Counted from the stretch's first letter, positions 7,192 through 16,702 are shown. The stretch is 64,000 nt of DNA from Labilibacter marinus (GCF_001659685.2 NZ_LXYE02000019.1:163173-227172); one strand, 5' to 3'. The notes: generated by a model not told the origin, from the sequence alone. Numbers and translations are program-made.

Positions 7192-8649
7192 TTATAGCCT
7201 AGCTGTCCAACGTAATTCTACACCCTTAAAATCGAGCACTTCGTAACACACTCCTGCACTACAGGCAGGACCACCTCGACGTTCTCCGGCAAATAATTGA
7301 AAAGTATTTTTCGAATTCAGCTTATAACGCGCATTTCCTCCAATCCATATTTTATCGGTTTCGGAAATATATCTATCGTTACTCCATTCGGTATTTAAAC
7401 CAAAGTACAATTTAGATTTATTACGAACCGTCAGACCCAACAAGTAGTTATTCACATAGGCATCTGGTCGCTCAAAACCCTGTGCTTCACCTTCAATTAT
7501 TAATCCCCATGTATCCGAAACAGGATTATCCAAGTAGAAACCAGCCGTTACACGATTATCCTCATCTTTAAAAGGATCTAAAGCATAATCGGCAAAAAGC
7601 TTAATATCTCCTTCCTGAAAAACAACGCCAGAATACTCTAGAAACCATTCGTTATAATCAAATATCTTTGCAAAATCGTTTCTGGCATAGGTGTAGTTAA
7701 ATGTGATTAACGAAAATAAACCTGGCTGATAAAATGCTTCTAACTGAATACCACTCTCATTGACTGGTTGCAACACATGCGTACTTCGATTCAGTAACTT
7801 ATAGCTATGCTCTCGCACCAATGCAGGCGGCTCATTAATGCCATTGCCAATTAAAAAATTTTGATACTTCTTATATTCCAAACTTAGCCCAAAATTATTT
7901 AAAGACCATCCAATATTTCCGTAGATCGCAAAAGCATCTTGCTCTTCAACCGACTTACCTGTTCCACCCAAATAATCCGCATATCCCACATAGTAGCTTA
8001 GGTCGGGCAAAATATTACCCGTTAAACCACCCATGGCATAATAACTTTCTTCTACTTGATTGCTCAAGCTCAACCCTGACAGCTCTACTTTTTGCTTACC
8101 AATATTGTAAGTAAATTCTGCACCCAACACCTCATCTGGCCTTCGTTGCTCCCATTCTTCGGTTGGAGGCTGTAGATTATTTAAGGCATAACCCCATAAA
8201 ACCTTTGCCGACCACTTATCCATCTTATAATTAAAAGCACCACCCAACATATCTGTATAAAAGTATTGCTTCGATCTAAAGCTTAAATCTTCAATAACAG
8301 CACCTGGAATTTCATAATTCCTGAGTAGAATTCCCTTACCAAGAATTTCGCTATAATTTCCGAGTTGAACCGAGATACGTTTGGTTTGATAACTGGCTCG
8401 TGCCTGAGCTAAGTCAATGTAGTTACGATCGCCATAAGGAGATTGATACAACTGCATACCAGCTCCAAACTTAAATTCGTTTAAGGTGTAGTTCAAATTT
8501 ACCCGACTATAAATCGAGTTAAATTCATCCGCCTTTTCATTAGGTAATTTCCCATACTGATATTCTGTTAGGGCAGTTCCTGAAAATTGAGCATTCACCA
8601 TCGACGAAAACATGACAATGGTGAATGCTAAAACTAATCTGATTTTCAT
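7192..8649 (-). CDS. outer-membrane beta-barrel protein (DUF6029-like) in a redox operon
   Basis: The 485-residue protein has a signal peptide ending at 'VNAQ' (residue ~21), followed by many alternating amphipathic strands rich in Tyr, Gly and Asn, typical of a Bacteroidota outer-membrane barrel. I believe it belongs to the DUF6029 family, which has no known function. Near the C-terminus is a CX4C pair ('PACSAGVCYE', around residue 465). The start codon overlaps the stop of the upstream TlpA-like gene by 4 bases (ATGA), indicating translational coupling with two secreted thioredoxin-fold proteins. Confidence 0.75.
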   Translation of the reverse strand: MKIRLVLAFTIVMFSSMVNAQFSGTALTEYQYGKLPNEKADEFNSIYSRVNLNYTLNEFKFGAGMQLYQSPYGDRNYIDLAQARASYQTKRISVQLGNYSEILGKGILLRNYEIPGAVIEDLSFRSKQYFYTDMLGGAFNYKMDKWSAKVLWGYALNNLQPPTEEWEQRRPDEVLGAEFTYNIGKQKVELSGLSLSNQVEESYYAMGGLTGNILPDLSYYVGYADYLGGTGKSVEEQDAFAIYGNIGWSLNNFGLSLEYKKYQNFLIGNGINEPPALVREHSYKLLNRSTHVLQPVNESGIQLEAFYQPGLFSLITFNYTYARNDFAKIFDYNEWFLEYSGVVFQEGDIKLFADYALDPFKDEDNRVTAGFYLDNPVSDTWGLIIEGEAQGFERPDAYVNNYLLGLTVRNKSKLYFGLNTEWSNDRYISETDKIWIGGNARYKLNSKNTFQLFAGERRGGPACSAGVCYEVLDFKGVELRWTARL

Positions 8650-9128
8650 TGTGCGAGTAGTTTTTCAATTTTTTTACGCCATTCCTCTTCATCACCAGCA
8701 GCATAACCTTCGTGGCGATACACTACTTTATTCCCTTTGATGATGAGCAAGGTGGGCATAGAGCTTACTTCTAACTCATCCTTCAATTTACCTTCAATAT
8801 CACTAATATTTGTATATGATATTTTTAAAGAATGAATCAGAGGAGCTGCTTTCGAGAAGCTTCGGGGACCATCAATATTAACCCCCACTACAGCCACTCC
8901 CTTATCTTTATACTCTTGATAAACCTTCTCTAACTTAGGCATGGCCTTAATGCAAGGCCTACACCACGAAGCCCAAAAGTCAAGTACTGTTAACTGATCA
9001 CCCTTTAAATCTTCGAAGCTACGTACTTCATTACTTAGGGTGTTGGTTTTAAAATCTCTCACTACCTGGGCGTTTGCGCTTAAGCCTAGCATTACAACTA
9101 GTGCTATAAATATATGTCTGAGCAGCAT
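8646..9128 (-). CDS. TlpA/ResA-like periplasmic thiol-disulfide oxidoreductase
   Basis: The 160-residue protein has a signal peptide (about residues 1-20, ending 'SANAQ') and a thioredoxin fold with the active site 'WCRPC' near residues 55-59. The cis-proline region is 'SSMPTLLII'. TlpA-family proteins reduce or isomerise periplasmic disulfides. It lies in an operon with a second thioredoxin-fold lipoprotein (3-base gap) and a barrel protein (4-base overlap), so both enzymes probably act on a common envelope target. Confidence 0.9.
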   Translation of the reverse strand: MLLRHIFIALVVMLGLSANAQVVRDFKTNTLSNEVRSFEDLKGDQLTVLDFWASWCRPCIKAMPKLEKVYQEYKDKGVAVVGVNIDGPRSFSKAAPLIHSLKISYTNISDIEGKLKDELEVSSMPTLLIIKGNKVVYRHEGYAAGDEEEWRKKIEKLLAQ

Positions 9129-9131
9129 AAG

Positions 9132-9728
9132 CTAGTTGTTTAGGTATGTTTCTACAGTATCTTTTGCATCATTCGCATCACTACTGGCCGCACGACTTCC
9201 TTTAAAACGGATAAATCCTTCTTTATCCACCACAATTAAACGATCGTACGTTGTACTAAAAGAACTTGCCGCACTTGAAGCATTTAAAAGTAAATCAAAA
9301 TCTACGCCTGTTGAATTTTTAAAACCTTGTACCGCAGACTTTGTACCATCCCATTGGTCTAAACCAAGAACTACCACCTTATCATTTGAACTATATGCAT
9401 TGGCTAACTTTGACTGCACACTTGGAGCAGACGCTTTACAAGCCGGGCATGAGTTACCAAAAAAGAATAGCACCACCACTTTACCTTTTAAAGCAGACAG
9501 AGAAACTGTTTCTCCAGTTAGATTTTGCAGACTAAAATCAGGGGCAGCTGTAGCAGTTGTTCCACCACCAGTATCACCGCCAGAAGTATCACCTCCACCC
9601 ATGCCATCACCTCCAGTTGTAGGATTTGAAGTTTTTTCAGGCTTAGGGTCATCTCCCGAATCACATGATACTATTGTAACTGCTAATACGAGTATAAGTG
9701 CTAAATAAATTGATTTAATTGCTTTCAT
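9132..9728 (-). CDS. lipoprotein with TlpA/AhpC-type thioredoxin domain
   Basis: The 198-residue protein has a lipoprotein signal with the lipobox cysteine at 'IVSCDSGDD' (residue ~22). A flexible Gly/Thr/Asp-rich linker spans ~30-60, followed by a peroxiredoxin/TlpA-like domain. The redox motif is 'CPAC' near residue 95 in 'GNSCPACKAS'. The acidic residues right after the lipid cysteine resemble Bacteroidota surface-export signals, so it may sit on the outer face of the outer membrane. It is the first gene of the three-gene redox operon. Confidence 0.87.
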   Translation of the reverse strand: MKAIKSIYLALILVLAVTIVSCDSGDDPKPEKTSNPTTGGDGMGGGDTSGGDTGGGTTATAAPDFSLQNLTGETVSLSALKGKVVVLFFFGNSCPACKASAPSVQSKLANAYSSNDKVVVLGLDQWDGTKSAVQGFKNSTGVDFDLLLNASSAASSFSTTYDRLIVVDKEGFIRFKGSRAASSDANDAKDTVETYLNN

Positions 9729-9846
9729 TGTTGTATGTTTTTAAGATTTGTACACAATGAGTCGGAGCTATTTATATTTCCTTACAAAAAACACCATCTT
9801 TTTTATATTGATTCTAAATAAGCAACCTTAACACCAAACATACAAG

Positions 9847-9880
9847 CATAAAAAAGCCGGAATGTATAAACATTCCGGCT
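9847..9880 (-). terminator. terminator of the cold-shock gene
   Basis: The stem AGCCGGAATG / CATTCCGGCT (9855-9864 and 9871-9880), with a 6-base loop, is followed by a T-run on the minus strand. It lies 59 bases past the stop of the cold-shock gene. Confidence 0.9.
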
Positions 9881-9938
9881 TAATCTAATACTCTCGAATA
9901 GCCTAAGCTATTCTAATTTCTTCATTAAAATTACTATA

Positions 9939-10130
9939 TTATAGTACTCTAACGTTTACTGCGTTCATTCCTTTACGACCTTCTTTAAGTTCGAATTCAA
10001 CTGCATCGTCTTCACGAATTTCGTCGATTAAACCTGATACGTGTACGAAATACTCTTGGTTTGTTTCGTCCTCTTTAATGAATCCAAATCCTTTAGATTC
10101 ATTGAAAAATTTTACTGTTCCTTTATTCAT
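9939..10130 (-). CDS. cold-shock domain protein
   Basis: The 63-residue protein is a single cold-shock domain. RNP1 'KGFGFI' and RNP2 'YFVHVS' are intact. Family members bind single-stranded nucleic acids and act as RNA chaperones. The ATG at 10130 gives the standard 'MNKGTVKFF' start; an in-frame upstream codon at 10187 would add 19 non-homologous residues. The upstream gap of ~130 bases could hold the long leader typical of csp genes. Confidence 0.95.
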   Translation of the reverse strand: MNKGTVKFFNESKGFGFIKEDETNQEYFVHVSGLIDEIREDDAVEFELKEGRKGMNAVNVRVL

Positions 10131-10263
10131 TACTGTATTTAAAAAAAATATATGTGCCAAAGGTAAAGGAAATTCTAACAATCCCAACTTTTGTATCTAT
10201 TTATTTCGCAAATAATTAAAAATATTTCACGCCAATAAGCACACGAATACTGATTATAAGCAT

Positions 10264-10554
10264 CTAACCCTTTTTCTTTCTGAAAAATTGAATTCCACCA
10301 AAACCTGATATAATAGAAATATAGAATCCAAAATCGTACCACCATCCCGTATTAAATGGCTCGTATATGGTAATGGACTTATTGAATAAACCCAGTATTA
10401 AAGAAAAGGGTGCTATCCATCCGTGCCAAACACCAGTAAAAAAACCAGCAGGCTTTAAAGGGTGATAATTACCTCCACCTGGCAAGCAAGAAGTCAAGGT
10501 GAATACAAACAATACTAAAACAAAACCTAAAACTATTTTCTTATAATTCTTCAT
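10264..10554 (-). CDS. small conserved membrane protein
   Basis: The 96-residue protein has an N-terminal hydrophobic segment ending in a possible lipobox cysteine ('LTSCLPGG', residue ~23). A Trp/Gly-rich middle ('GVWHGWIAPFSLI') and a second hydrophobic helix ending in 'RKKKG' follow. Family knowledge is limited to its being a short conserved membrane protein of unknown function. It is transcribed divergently from the DUF2147 gene, with only 53 bases between the starts. Confidence 0.65.
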   Translation of the reverse strand: MKNYKKIVLGFVLVLFVFTLTSCLPGGGNYHPLKPAGFFTGVWHGWIAPFSLILGLFNKSITIYEPFNTGWWYDFGFYISIISGFGGIQFFRKKKG

Positions 10555-10607
10555 ACTTTTATATTTTAACCAATATATTTACCGTATAATTTTAAAACTT
10601 ATTTGCG

Positions 10608-11051
10608 ATGAAATTGAAATCATTACTCCTCATAGCTATCGTTGCACTAATATCAGCACCTTCATTTGCCAACAAAAATAAAGTGATAGGGATATGGCTT
10701 ACACAAGATAAGGATTCTAAAATTGAAATTACTCAAGACGAATCAGGTAAATTTATTGGAAAAGTAATCTGGCTAGAAAATCCAACCGAAAATGGAAAAC
10801 CTCAGCTTGATGATGAAAACCCTGAGGAAAAACTCCAATCACGCCCTATTTTAGGATTAACCTTACTGGAAGGTTTTAAATATGACGCGGATGATGAAGA
10901 GTGGGATTCGGGTACTATCTACGATCCTAAGACAGGCAATACTTACAAATGCTACATGTGGTTTGATAAAGATGAAAACACACTTAATGTAAAGGGGTAT
11001 ATTGGTGTTTCGATCATTGGCCGAAAAGTTTCTTGGACCCGTGTAAAATAA
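10608..11051 (+). CDS. DUF2147 secreted protein
   Basis: The 147-residue protein has a signal peptide ending 'SFANKNK' (residue ~22). The DUF2147 core follows: 'GIWLTQDKDSKIEI', 'IYDPKTGNTYKCYM' and 'VKGYIGVSIIGRKVSWTR'. This is a lipocalin-like beta-rich periplasmic domain of unknown function. The MBL-fold hydrolase starts 15 bases downstream and is probably co-transcribed. Confidence 0.88.
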   Translation: MKLKSLLLIAIVALISAPSFANKNKVIGIWLTQDKDSKIEITQDESGKFIGKVIWLENPTENGKPQLDDENPEEKLQSRPILGLTLLEGFKYDADDEEWDSGTIYDPKTGNTYKCYMWFDKDENTLNVKGYIGVSIIGRKVSWTRVK

Positions 11052-11066
11052 CTGACTCAGCAATCG

Positions 11067-11885
11067 ATGGAAATATGCATTCTTGTTGATAATTTAAAAA
11101 ACGATAAAGCTTATCGTAGCGAGCATGGCCTGTCCATCTTGATTGAATTTAATGGAACCCACATTCTTTTTGACACTGGAAAGACAGATGCTTTTATTCA
11201 AAATGCAAAAGTATTGGGCAAAGACCTTACTCAAGTTGATTATGTTGTGTTAAGTCACTCGCATTACGACCATACGGGTGGATTAGAAGCTTTTTTAGAG
11301 CTGAATAAAACAGCCAAAATTATTCTTAAAAAAGAGGTTTTGGATGAACGATGGAGCATCTCGCAAGGGCATAATCGTAAAATAGGATTTCCACTAAGAA
11401 AACGCTTCCAGCAATTAAGCAATAGATACAAGTTCATTGAAACTACCGAAGAAATTGCACCAGGTCTTTTCATCTTCCCTCAAATAAAAAAACATTTAAC
11501 ACACAGTTTTACAGACTCCTACTTATACGTTCAACAAGATAAACAACTTGTTTTAGATTCTTTTGAAGATGAGCTTTTTATGGCTATTGAACTGGATAAA
11601 AAACTGATTGTTTTTACGGGATGCGCACACAATGGCGTAGAAAACATGCTTAAAACAGCGGTTGATTATATGCAGATAAAGGAGATTGAATTTGTTGTAG
11701 GAGGAACACATTTAAACAGAGGTTCGCAACAACAACTGGAGAATACCATTTCTGAACTGAAAAAGTTTAATATTAAGAGAGCAGCTTTTAATCATTGTTC
11801 GGGTATCCAGAATATTCCTTTAATGAATAAGAAATTACAAGGAAGTATTGAATATGGTTATGGAGGTAACTGTTATAAACTATAA
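11067..11885 (+). CDS. MBL-fold metallo-hydrolase (COG1237 type)
   Basis: The 272-residue cytoplasmic protein has the metallo-beta-lactamase motif 'SHSHYDHTGG' near residues 63-72. Other probable metal ligands are 'GCAHNG' near 188 and 'GGTHL' near 214. The architecture matches COG1237, whose members include enzymes of pterin (dihydropterin-aminobenzene phosphate) chemistry, but the substrate cannot be read from sequence. It converges on moeA with an 8-base gap. The pterin link with the neighbouring molybdopterin genes is suggestive only. Confidence 0.82.
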   Translation: MEICILVDNLKNDKAYRSEHGLSILIEFNGTHILFDTGKTDAFIQNAKVLGKDLTQVDYVVLSHSHYDHTGGLEAFLELNKTAKIILKKEVLDERWSISQGHNRKIGFPLRKRFQQLSNRYKFIETTEEIAPGLFIFPQIKKHLTHSFTDSYLYVQQDKQLVLDSFEDELFMAIELDKKLIVFTGCAHNGVENMLKTAVDYMQIKEIEFVVGGTHLNRGSQQQLENTISELKKFNIKRAAFNHCSGIQNIPLMNKKLQGSIEYGYGGNCYKL

Positions 11886-11893
11886 GGCACTAA

Positions 11894-13099
11894 CTATAGC
11901 GGCCTAATATATACCATCGTATTTTCCTCTATCCTATCAACCCCAATGGGCACCTCCATTAAACAATCGGCATAAGCCAAGGCTCCAATATTTGCAGAAC
12001 CATTAAATTTTAAAGGCTTTATTTCATTACTGTCTAATATTTGCGCTGGAACAAACATATGTCTGACGCTCTTTTTGCGTTTAAACGATGTGGATATAGG
12101 TAACTGAAAACGCAATGGTTTATAAACAGAGCCTTGTAGAGCAAACAAGAATGGCTTTACATACAACTCAAATTGGATAAAAGAAGCTACTGGGTTACCA
12201 GACAAGCCAAAAATATATTTGCCATTACAATGAGCAAACACCATAGGCTTTCCAGGTTGTATTGCTGTTTTATCAATAGGTATAGTAAAGCCTAGATCAT
12301 TTAGGATATCTGGCACCAAATCAAACTCTCCCACAGAAACACCTCCACTCATCACTAATACATTTGACTGCAGTAAGCTTTCCTTAATCATAGTTTTTAA
12401 TGAATCCTCATCATCTTCAATAATACCTTGATAATTATGCGGAATACCTAATTCGTTTAATTGAGCTATGATTTGAGAGGCATTACTATTTCTAATTTGA
12501 TGTGATTGGGGTGTTTCTTTCGGCTCAACAAGTTCTGTGCCCGTGGTTATAATATTTATTTTTGGTTGTATAAAAACCTTTACTTGGTCATATCCTGCAC
12601 CAGCTAAAAGAGGCAAATGCCTTGCTTGTAGTTTTGTATTTTGAGCCACCACAACATCCCCTTTCTTGATGTCTTCACCCAAATAACAGACATTTTCCTT
12701 TGAATCTTTATTCTGACAAACAACCTTACCATCCGATTTTATCAGTGCATCCTCTTGCATAAAAACCATATCGGCTCCCAAAGGTATGGGCGCTCCAGTC
12801 ATAATTTTAACGCATTGTTTCTGTTTTAGCGAAGGTACTTCGTTTTTACCGGCATAGATGGTATCTACCAAAGTAAGTTCTTCATATAAATCGGCTTTTG
12901 CACAAGCATAGCCATCCATGGCAGACTTATTAAAGGGTGGCATATTAATATCATAAACCACATCCTCTGCCAATACCCTAGATAAAGCTTCATTTAATTG
13001 AACCCACTCGGTACCTAATGGTTGCGCACATACTACAATCTGCTTAATAGCCTCTTGAAATCCAATCATTTTTTTAAATGGTTCATTAATTCTTGTCAT
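11894..13099 (-). CDS. moeA: molybdopterin molybdenumtransferase
   Basis: The 401-residue protein is of normal MoeA length. The conserved 'PPFNKSAMDGYA' lies near residue 55, 'TTGTELV' near 190, 'SGGVSVGEFD' near 250 and 'GLSGNPVASF' near 295. MoeA inserts molybdate into adenylylated molybdopterin in the last step of Mo-cofactor synthesis, which the nitrate reductase encoded at 23926 needs. It is the last gene of the apparent minus-strand operon porin-nrtABCD-regulator-moeA, 54 bases after the regulator. Confidence 0.95.
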   Translation of the reverse strand: MTRINEPFKKMIGFQEAIKQIVVCAQPLGTEWVQLNEALSRVLAEDVVYDINMPPFNKSAMDGYACAKADLYEELTLVDTIYAGKNEVPSLKQKQCVKIMTGAPIPLGADMVFMQEDALIKSDGKVVCQNKDSKENVCYLGEDIKKGDVVVAQNTKLQARHLPLLAGAGYDQVKVFIQPKINIITTGTELVEPKETPQSHQIRNSNASQIIAQLNELGIPHNYQGIIEDDEDSLKTMIKESLLQSNVLVMSGGVSVGEFDLVPDILNDLGFTIPIDKTAIQPGKPMVFAHCNGKYIFGLSGNPVASFIQFELYVKPFLFALQGSVYKPLRFQLPISTSFKRKKSVRHMFVPAQILDSNEIKPLKFNGSANIGALAYADCLMEVPIGVDRIEENTMVYIRPL

Positions 13100-13153
13100 C
13101 GGTCATTAGGCTGATTTATCTTGCACACAATACTCTGCTCTTAAATACAGAAA

Positions 13154-13861
13154 CTAACCTTCGAGATAATAACCCATTTTACTTAGCTCCGCTTCTATTT
13201 TTGGAATATCAGGAACACCAATCTTTTTACCTTTAACTACTAACAAACCCTCCTTTTTAAGAGCAGATATCTGTCTGGTAACTTGCTCCTGCGAAATTCC
13301 TGCAAAACCCGCAATATCTTTTCGCGACATCGTTAAATTGAAGTATCCATCTGATTGACCAAACTTTCGTTTAATAAACAACAATCCGTTTATTACTTTA
13401 TCTTTAACAGTCATCTTAGCAAAACGTTTTGCATTGGCCTCACTTTTCTGAAGCTGGTCGGCATAAAACAGCATAAAATCAAACATTAACTCGGGTGTTT
13501 TATGCAACATCTCAATTAAAACATCGGTTGAAAAATGACATACTACCGAGTCTGACAAAGCACTGGCACTAATATCATAAACATAATTGGTACCAAAACC
13601 ACGATGACCAACTATTTCTCCATTCCGCGAAAAGCGAATGATTTGAAAACTTTCTTCATCGGTTTGTTTATATACTTTTACACTACCTTCATAAATAAAA
13701 TATAGTCCATTTACTGGCGCTCCCTCCAGAATAAACTGTTGGTCTGTTTTACATGCAAAAGCATTTTTTTTATCGATAAAGGCCTGCATACTGTCCTTAT
13801 CGATATGCTTTTTTATCAAGCAATTCTCATTGATACATGATTTACATTCTGCTTTTATCAC
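13154..13861 (-). CDS. Crp/Fnr-family regulator with N-terminal cysteine motif (copy 1)
   Basis: The 235-residue protein has a cyclic-nucleotide-binding-like beta-roll (~30-130), a long dimer helix (~135-160) and a Crp-type winged helix with recognition helix around 'SRKDIAGFAGISQEQVTRQIS'. The N-terminus carries C6, C9, C14 and C37 (CX2CX4CX22C). This resembles, but is not identical to, the iron-sulfur ligand pattern of Fnr. A paralogue at 19983-20696 has the same spacing. It lies between nrtD (12-base gap) and moeA in one operon, so control of nitrate assimilation by redox, oxygen or nitrogen oxides is likely by context. Confidence 0.9.
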   Translation of the reverse strand: MIKAECKSCINENCLIKKHIDKDSMQAFIDKKNAFACKTDQQFILEGAPVNGLYFIYEGSVKVYKQTDEESFQIIRFSRNGEIVGHRGFGTNYVYDISASALSDSVVCHFSTDVLIEMLHKTPELMFDFMLFYADQLQKSEANAKRFAKMTVKDKVINGLLFIKRKFGQSDGYFNLTMSRKDIAGFAGISQEQVTRQISALKKEGLLVVKGKKIGVPDIPKIEAELSKMGYYLEG

Positions 13862-13873
13862 ACTCCACTGTTT

Positions 13874-14659
13874 TTAATGATCTAAAAAGTCAAGCAAATG
13901 CTGACGATGCTTATAAAAATCTGGATCTTCAATGGTGACTTTACGGTGGCGAGGACGTGGCAAATTAATATGTGCTATATCTCCCACTTTCGCATAAGGA
14001 CCTCCCGTCATCATGATAACCCTATCCGACAAAAATACAGCTTCATCCACATCATGCGTTACCATTACGGCAGTAATTTTTTCTTTAGTCCAAACATCAA
14101 TCAAAACATCCTGTAGCTCAACGCGTGTCATCGAGTCCAACATTCCAAAAGGCTCATCCAACAACAGCACCTTTGGTTTTAAGGCAAAGGCTCTGGCAAT
14201 TCCTACTCTTTGCTGCATACCTTGCGATAAGCTTTTGGCTTTAATATGAAACGCATCCGACAGACCAACTTTATCCAGATAATATTTACAAATATCCTCA
14301 CGTTGCTTTTTGGTAGCGTGCCCAAATACTTGTTTCACCCCTAACATTACATTTTCTAAAGCCGTCATCCATGGGAATAAGCTAGGCGATTGGAACACCA
14401 CGGCTCTATCAGGTCCTGCCCCTTGAATCTTATTGGCTTCCAATAAAATTTTTCCTTCGGTAATATCGTTTAAACCTGCTATCATAGTGAGGAGGGTAGA
14501 TTTTCCACAACCTGAATGACCTATGATAGAGATAAATTCTTTTTCTTTTATTTGAAGCTGAAAATCTTCGAGTACCACAAACTCACCGTTACTTGTAGGA
14601 TACGATTTCTTGAGGTCGGAACACTCCAGCATTATTTTTTCTTTTATTACTGATTCCAT
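13874..14659 (-). CDS. nrtD: nitrate/nitrite ABC transporter ATP-binding protein
   Basis: The 261-residue ATPase has Walker A 'GHSGCGKST' near residue 48, signature 'LSQGMQQR' near 145 and Walker B 'VLLLDEPFGMLDS' near 165. The H-loop is 'VMVTHDVDEAV'. Sequence and context place it in the NrtD/TauB/SsuB group, coupling to the NrtB permease. It is one of two different ATPases in the operon, as in cyanobacterial NrtC/NrtD. An internal ATG at residue 10 is an alternative start. Confidence 0.9.
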   Translation of the reverse strand: MESVIKEKIMLECSDLKKSYPTSNGEFVVLEDFQLQIKEKEFISIIGHSGCGKSTLLTMIAGLNDITEGKILLEANKIQGAGPDRAVVFQSPSLFPWMTALENVMLGVKQVFGHATKKQREDICKYYLDKVGLSDAFHIKAKSLSQGMQQRVGIARAFALKPKVLLLDEPFGMLDSMTRVELQDVLIDVWTKEKITAVMVTHDVDEAVFLSDRVIMMTGGPYAKVGDIAHINLPRPRHRKVTIEDPDFYKHRQHLLDFLDH

Positions 14660-14670
14660 ATCACAAAGTA

Positions 14671-15531
14671 TTAGCGGTTAATGACAAAACGGTTTGGTTT
14701 AACAATAGGTTGAATATCTGGCAAAACAAATTCTTCTTCTTTGCTTGCTCCCCTATGCTCTCCAACTTCATCTAAATAAGCCAAAATGGCGTTTCGCTCT
14801 TTCTTAAAATTTGGGTCAGCATTAATAGCTATTTTATTACGAGGCCGTTCAAATCCTATTTTAAACTCCGTTCCTAAAGTAGCATTAGGCCCAGGTGTTA
14901 GAGGAATAACTCTATCCGCCAAAAGGATTCCCTCATCCACATCATTGGTAATTAACATGATGGTTTTCTTCGACTCTCGCCAAATACGTTCAATTTCAAT
15001 TTGTAACGATCCTCTGGTTAAGGCATCCAATGCACTTAAAGGCTCGTCTAGTAGCAATATTTCAGGATCCATAGCTAAGGCTCTGGCTACCGATACACGC
15101 TGGCGCATACCGCCTGATAATTGGGTAGGATTTTTTTGCAAGGCTGGCGTTAAGTTTACCATGCCCACAAATTTCTCTACATGCGCTGCCAATTCTGTTT
15201 TATTGAGCTTAGGAAAAACTTGCTTCACCGCTAGTTCCACGTTACCTCTAACGCTTAACCAAGGTAATAAAGAGTAATTTTGAAATACCACACCTCTATC
15301 GGGACCTGGTCCGTTTACCTTTTTTCCCTTTAAAAGAATTTCTCCTTCATCGGGTTCTATTAATCCAGCAATTAAGCTAATGAGTGTAGTTTTTCCACTT
15401 CCTGTAAATCCTACAATGGCAATAAATTCGCCTTCTTCAATGGTCAAGTTGACATTTTTCAGTACATCAACCATAGTATCTCCGCTTCCGTATGACTTAG
15501 ATACGTTGCGTAATTCTAAAAATGCAGCCAT
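14671..15531 (-). CDS. nrtC: nitrate/nitrite ABC transporter ATP-binding protein (NrtC-like, no sensor domain)
   Basis: The 286-residue ATPase has Walker A 'GFTGSGKTT' near residue 42, signature 'LSGGMRQR' near 140 and Walker B '[13 protein letters not shown]' near 160. '[10 protein letters not shown]' replaces the usual H-loop histidine with Asn, a feature also seen in some NrtC proteins. It lacks the C-terminal NrtA-like nitrate-sensing domain of cyanobacterial NrtC. It pairs with the second ATPase (nrtD, 11 bases downstream) in a presumed heterodimer. Confidence 0.88.
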   Translation of the reverse strand: MAAFLELRNVSKSYGSGDTMVDVLKNVNLTIEEGEFIAIVGFTGSGKTTLISLIAGLIEPDEGEILLKGKKVNGPGPDRGVVFQNYSLLPWLSVRGNVELAVKQVFPKLNKTELAAHVEKFVGMVNLTPALQKNPTQLSGGMRQRVSVARALAMDPEILLLDEPLSALDALTRGSLQIEIERIWRESKKTIMLITNDVDEGILLADRVIPLTPGPNATLGTEFKIGFERPRNKIAINADPNFKKERNAILAYLDEVGEHRGASKEEEFVLPDIQPIVKPNRFVINR

Positions 15532-15554
15532 ATTAAATGGTTTTAGGGTTGATA

Positions 15555-16643
15555 TTACTTACTATCGAAACTTGCCAACTTTTGAATAAACATCATGATT
15601 CTATCTAGCATAAAACCGATGATACCAATCACAAACATGGCTACTATAATTTTTGCATTTGAATCGTTGGCTCCATTTTGGAATTCTTCCCAAACAAATG
15701 ATCCTAAACCTGGACTTTGCGCTAAAAGTTCAATGGCAATTAACACCATCCACGAAACAGACAAAGTAATTCTTAAACCTGTAAATATCATTGGTATAGA
15801 TGCAGGTAATATCACTTTAAAAACATTGCTAAATACCCCAAGTCGTAATACCTTTGATACATTTAAATAATCCTGATCAACCGACGAAACACCCATTGCG
15901 GTATTTACCAAGGTGGCCCACATACTACACAAGCCCACACTAATAAAAGATATTACAAAGGATTTATCAGAATCGGAATTTGCTAAAACAGTTTTCACTA
16001 CCATAGAAACCAATAACAACCAAACTACTGGAGATACTGGTTTTAAAATTTGGATTATCCAGTTGATAGAAGTGCGCAAGGTTTCGCTTAAACCAAGTAC
16101 AATACCCGCAGGAATGGCTAATAGTGCGGCCAATAAAAACCCTGCAAACACCGTTTTTAAACTGGTATATATCTGATCAACAAACGATGGTCGACCTGTA
16201 TAAACAATGGCTTTTTGTCCAGCTTCTTTTCTTTTTTTATTGATAGCGGCCGTTTTTTCCTTAAAGGCTGATTTTTTGGCTGAGATAGATTTATGATCTT
16301 CCCAAAGTGAGATAGCTCCTTTTTTTACATCAGCAGGTGATGGAAGAGAGTTTGGTTTACAGCTTTCATCACCAGAATCAATACACTCTTGCATTTGTTT
16401 TGCTGCAGCATCTCCTTGCACTGTTCTGGTCTTTTCAATTTTTCGGTCGCGCTCAACCTTAAACAAATAATCGGCTCCTATATTACAGGCTCCTAAAAAA
16501 ATAAATACCGACAGTACCGGTACAATAATTTGCCTAAATACCAATCGTATATTTTTTTCAACTTCTTTTCCTTGAATGAGCATTATTAACGGCTCAAAAA
16601 ATCCGAGCCCAATCCATTTTAATGCTTTTATTACTCTTTCCAT
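15555..16643 (-). CDS. nrtB: nitrate/nitrite ABC transporter permease with extended N-terminal periplasmic segment
   Basis: The 362-residue permease is longer than a usual NrtB (~280). After a first helix (~37-58) comes a ~100-residue hydrophilic segment rich in Lys and Asp with two cysteines ('[10 protein letters not shown]', ~87-96). The five- to six-helix permease core follows, with an EAA-type loop near '[14 protein letters not shown]'. The core matches the NrtB/SsuC family. It sits between nrtA and nrtC. The insert may touch the binding protein or the outer-membrane channel; this is inference. Confidence 0.9.
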   Translation of the reverse strand: MERVIKALKWIGLGFFEPLIMLIQGKEVEKNIRLVFRQIIVPVLSVFIFLGACNIGADYLFKVERDRKIEKTRTVQGDAAAKQMQECIDSGDESCKPNSLPSPADVKKGAISLWEDHKSISAKKSAFKEKTAAINKKRKEAGQKAIVYTGRPSFVDQIYTSLKTVFAGFLLAALLAIPAGIVLGLSETLRTSINWIIQILKPVSPVVWLLLVSMVVKTVLANSDSDKSFVISFISVGLCSMWATLVNTAMGVSSVDQDYLNVSKVLRLGVFSNVFKVILPASIPMIFTGLRITLSVSWMVLIAIELLAQSPGLGSFVWEEFQNGANDSNAKIIVAMFVIGIIGFMLDRIMMFIQKLASFDSK

Positions 16644-16702
16644 ACTGTTTGCTTTTAGTTGGATTTGTTTTATGACAACATCAACTTGCGATTTAGCAGT
16701 GA

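Noticed and set aside
9136..9708. 190-codon open frame on the plus strand
   Set aside because: It lies antisense to the thioredoxin lipoprotein gene and reflects that gene's Gly/Thr-rich linker (many Pro and Ser on the opposite strand). No domain or start signal is seen.
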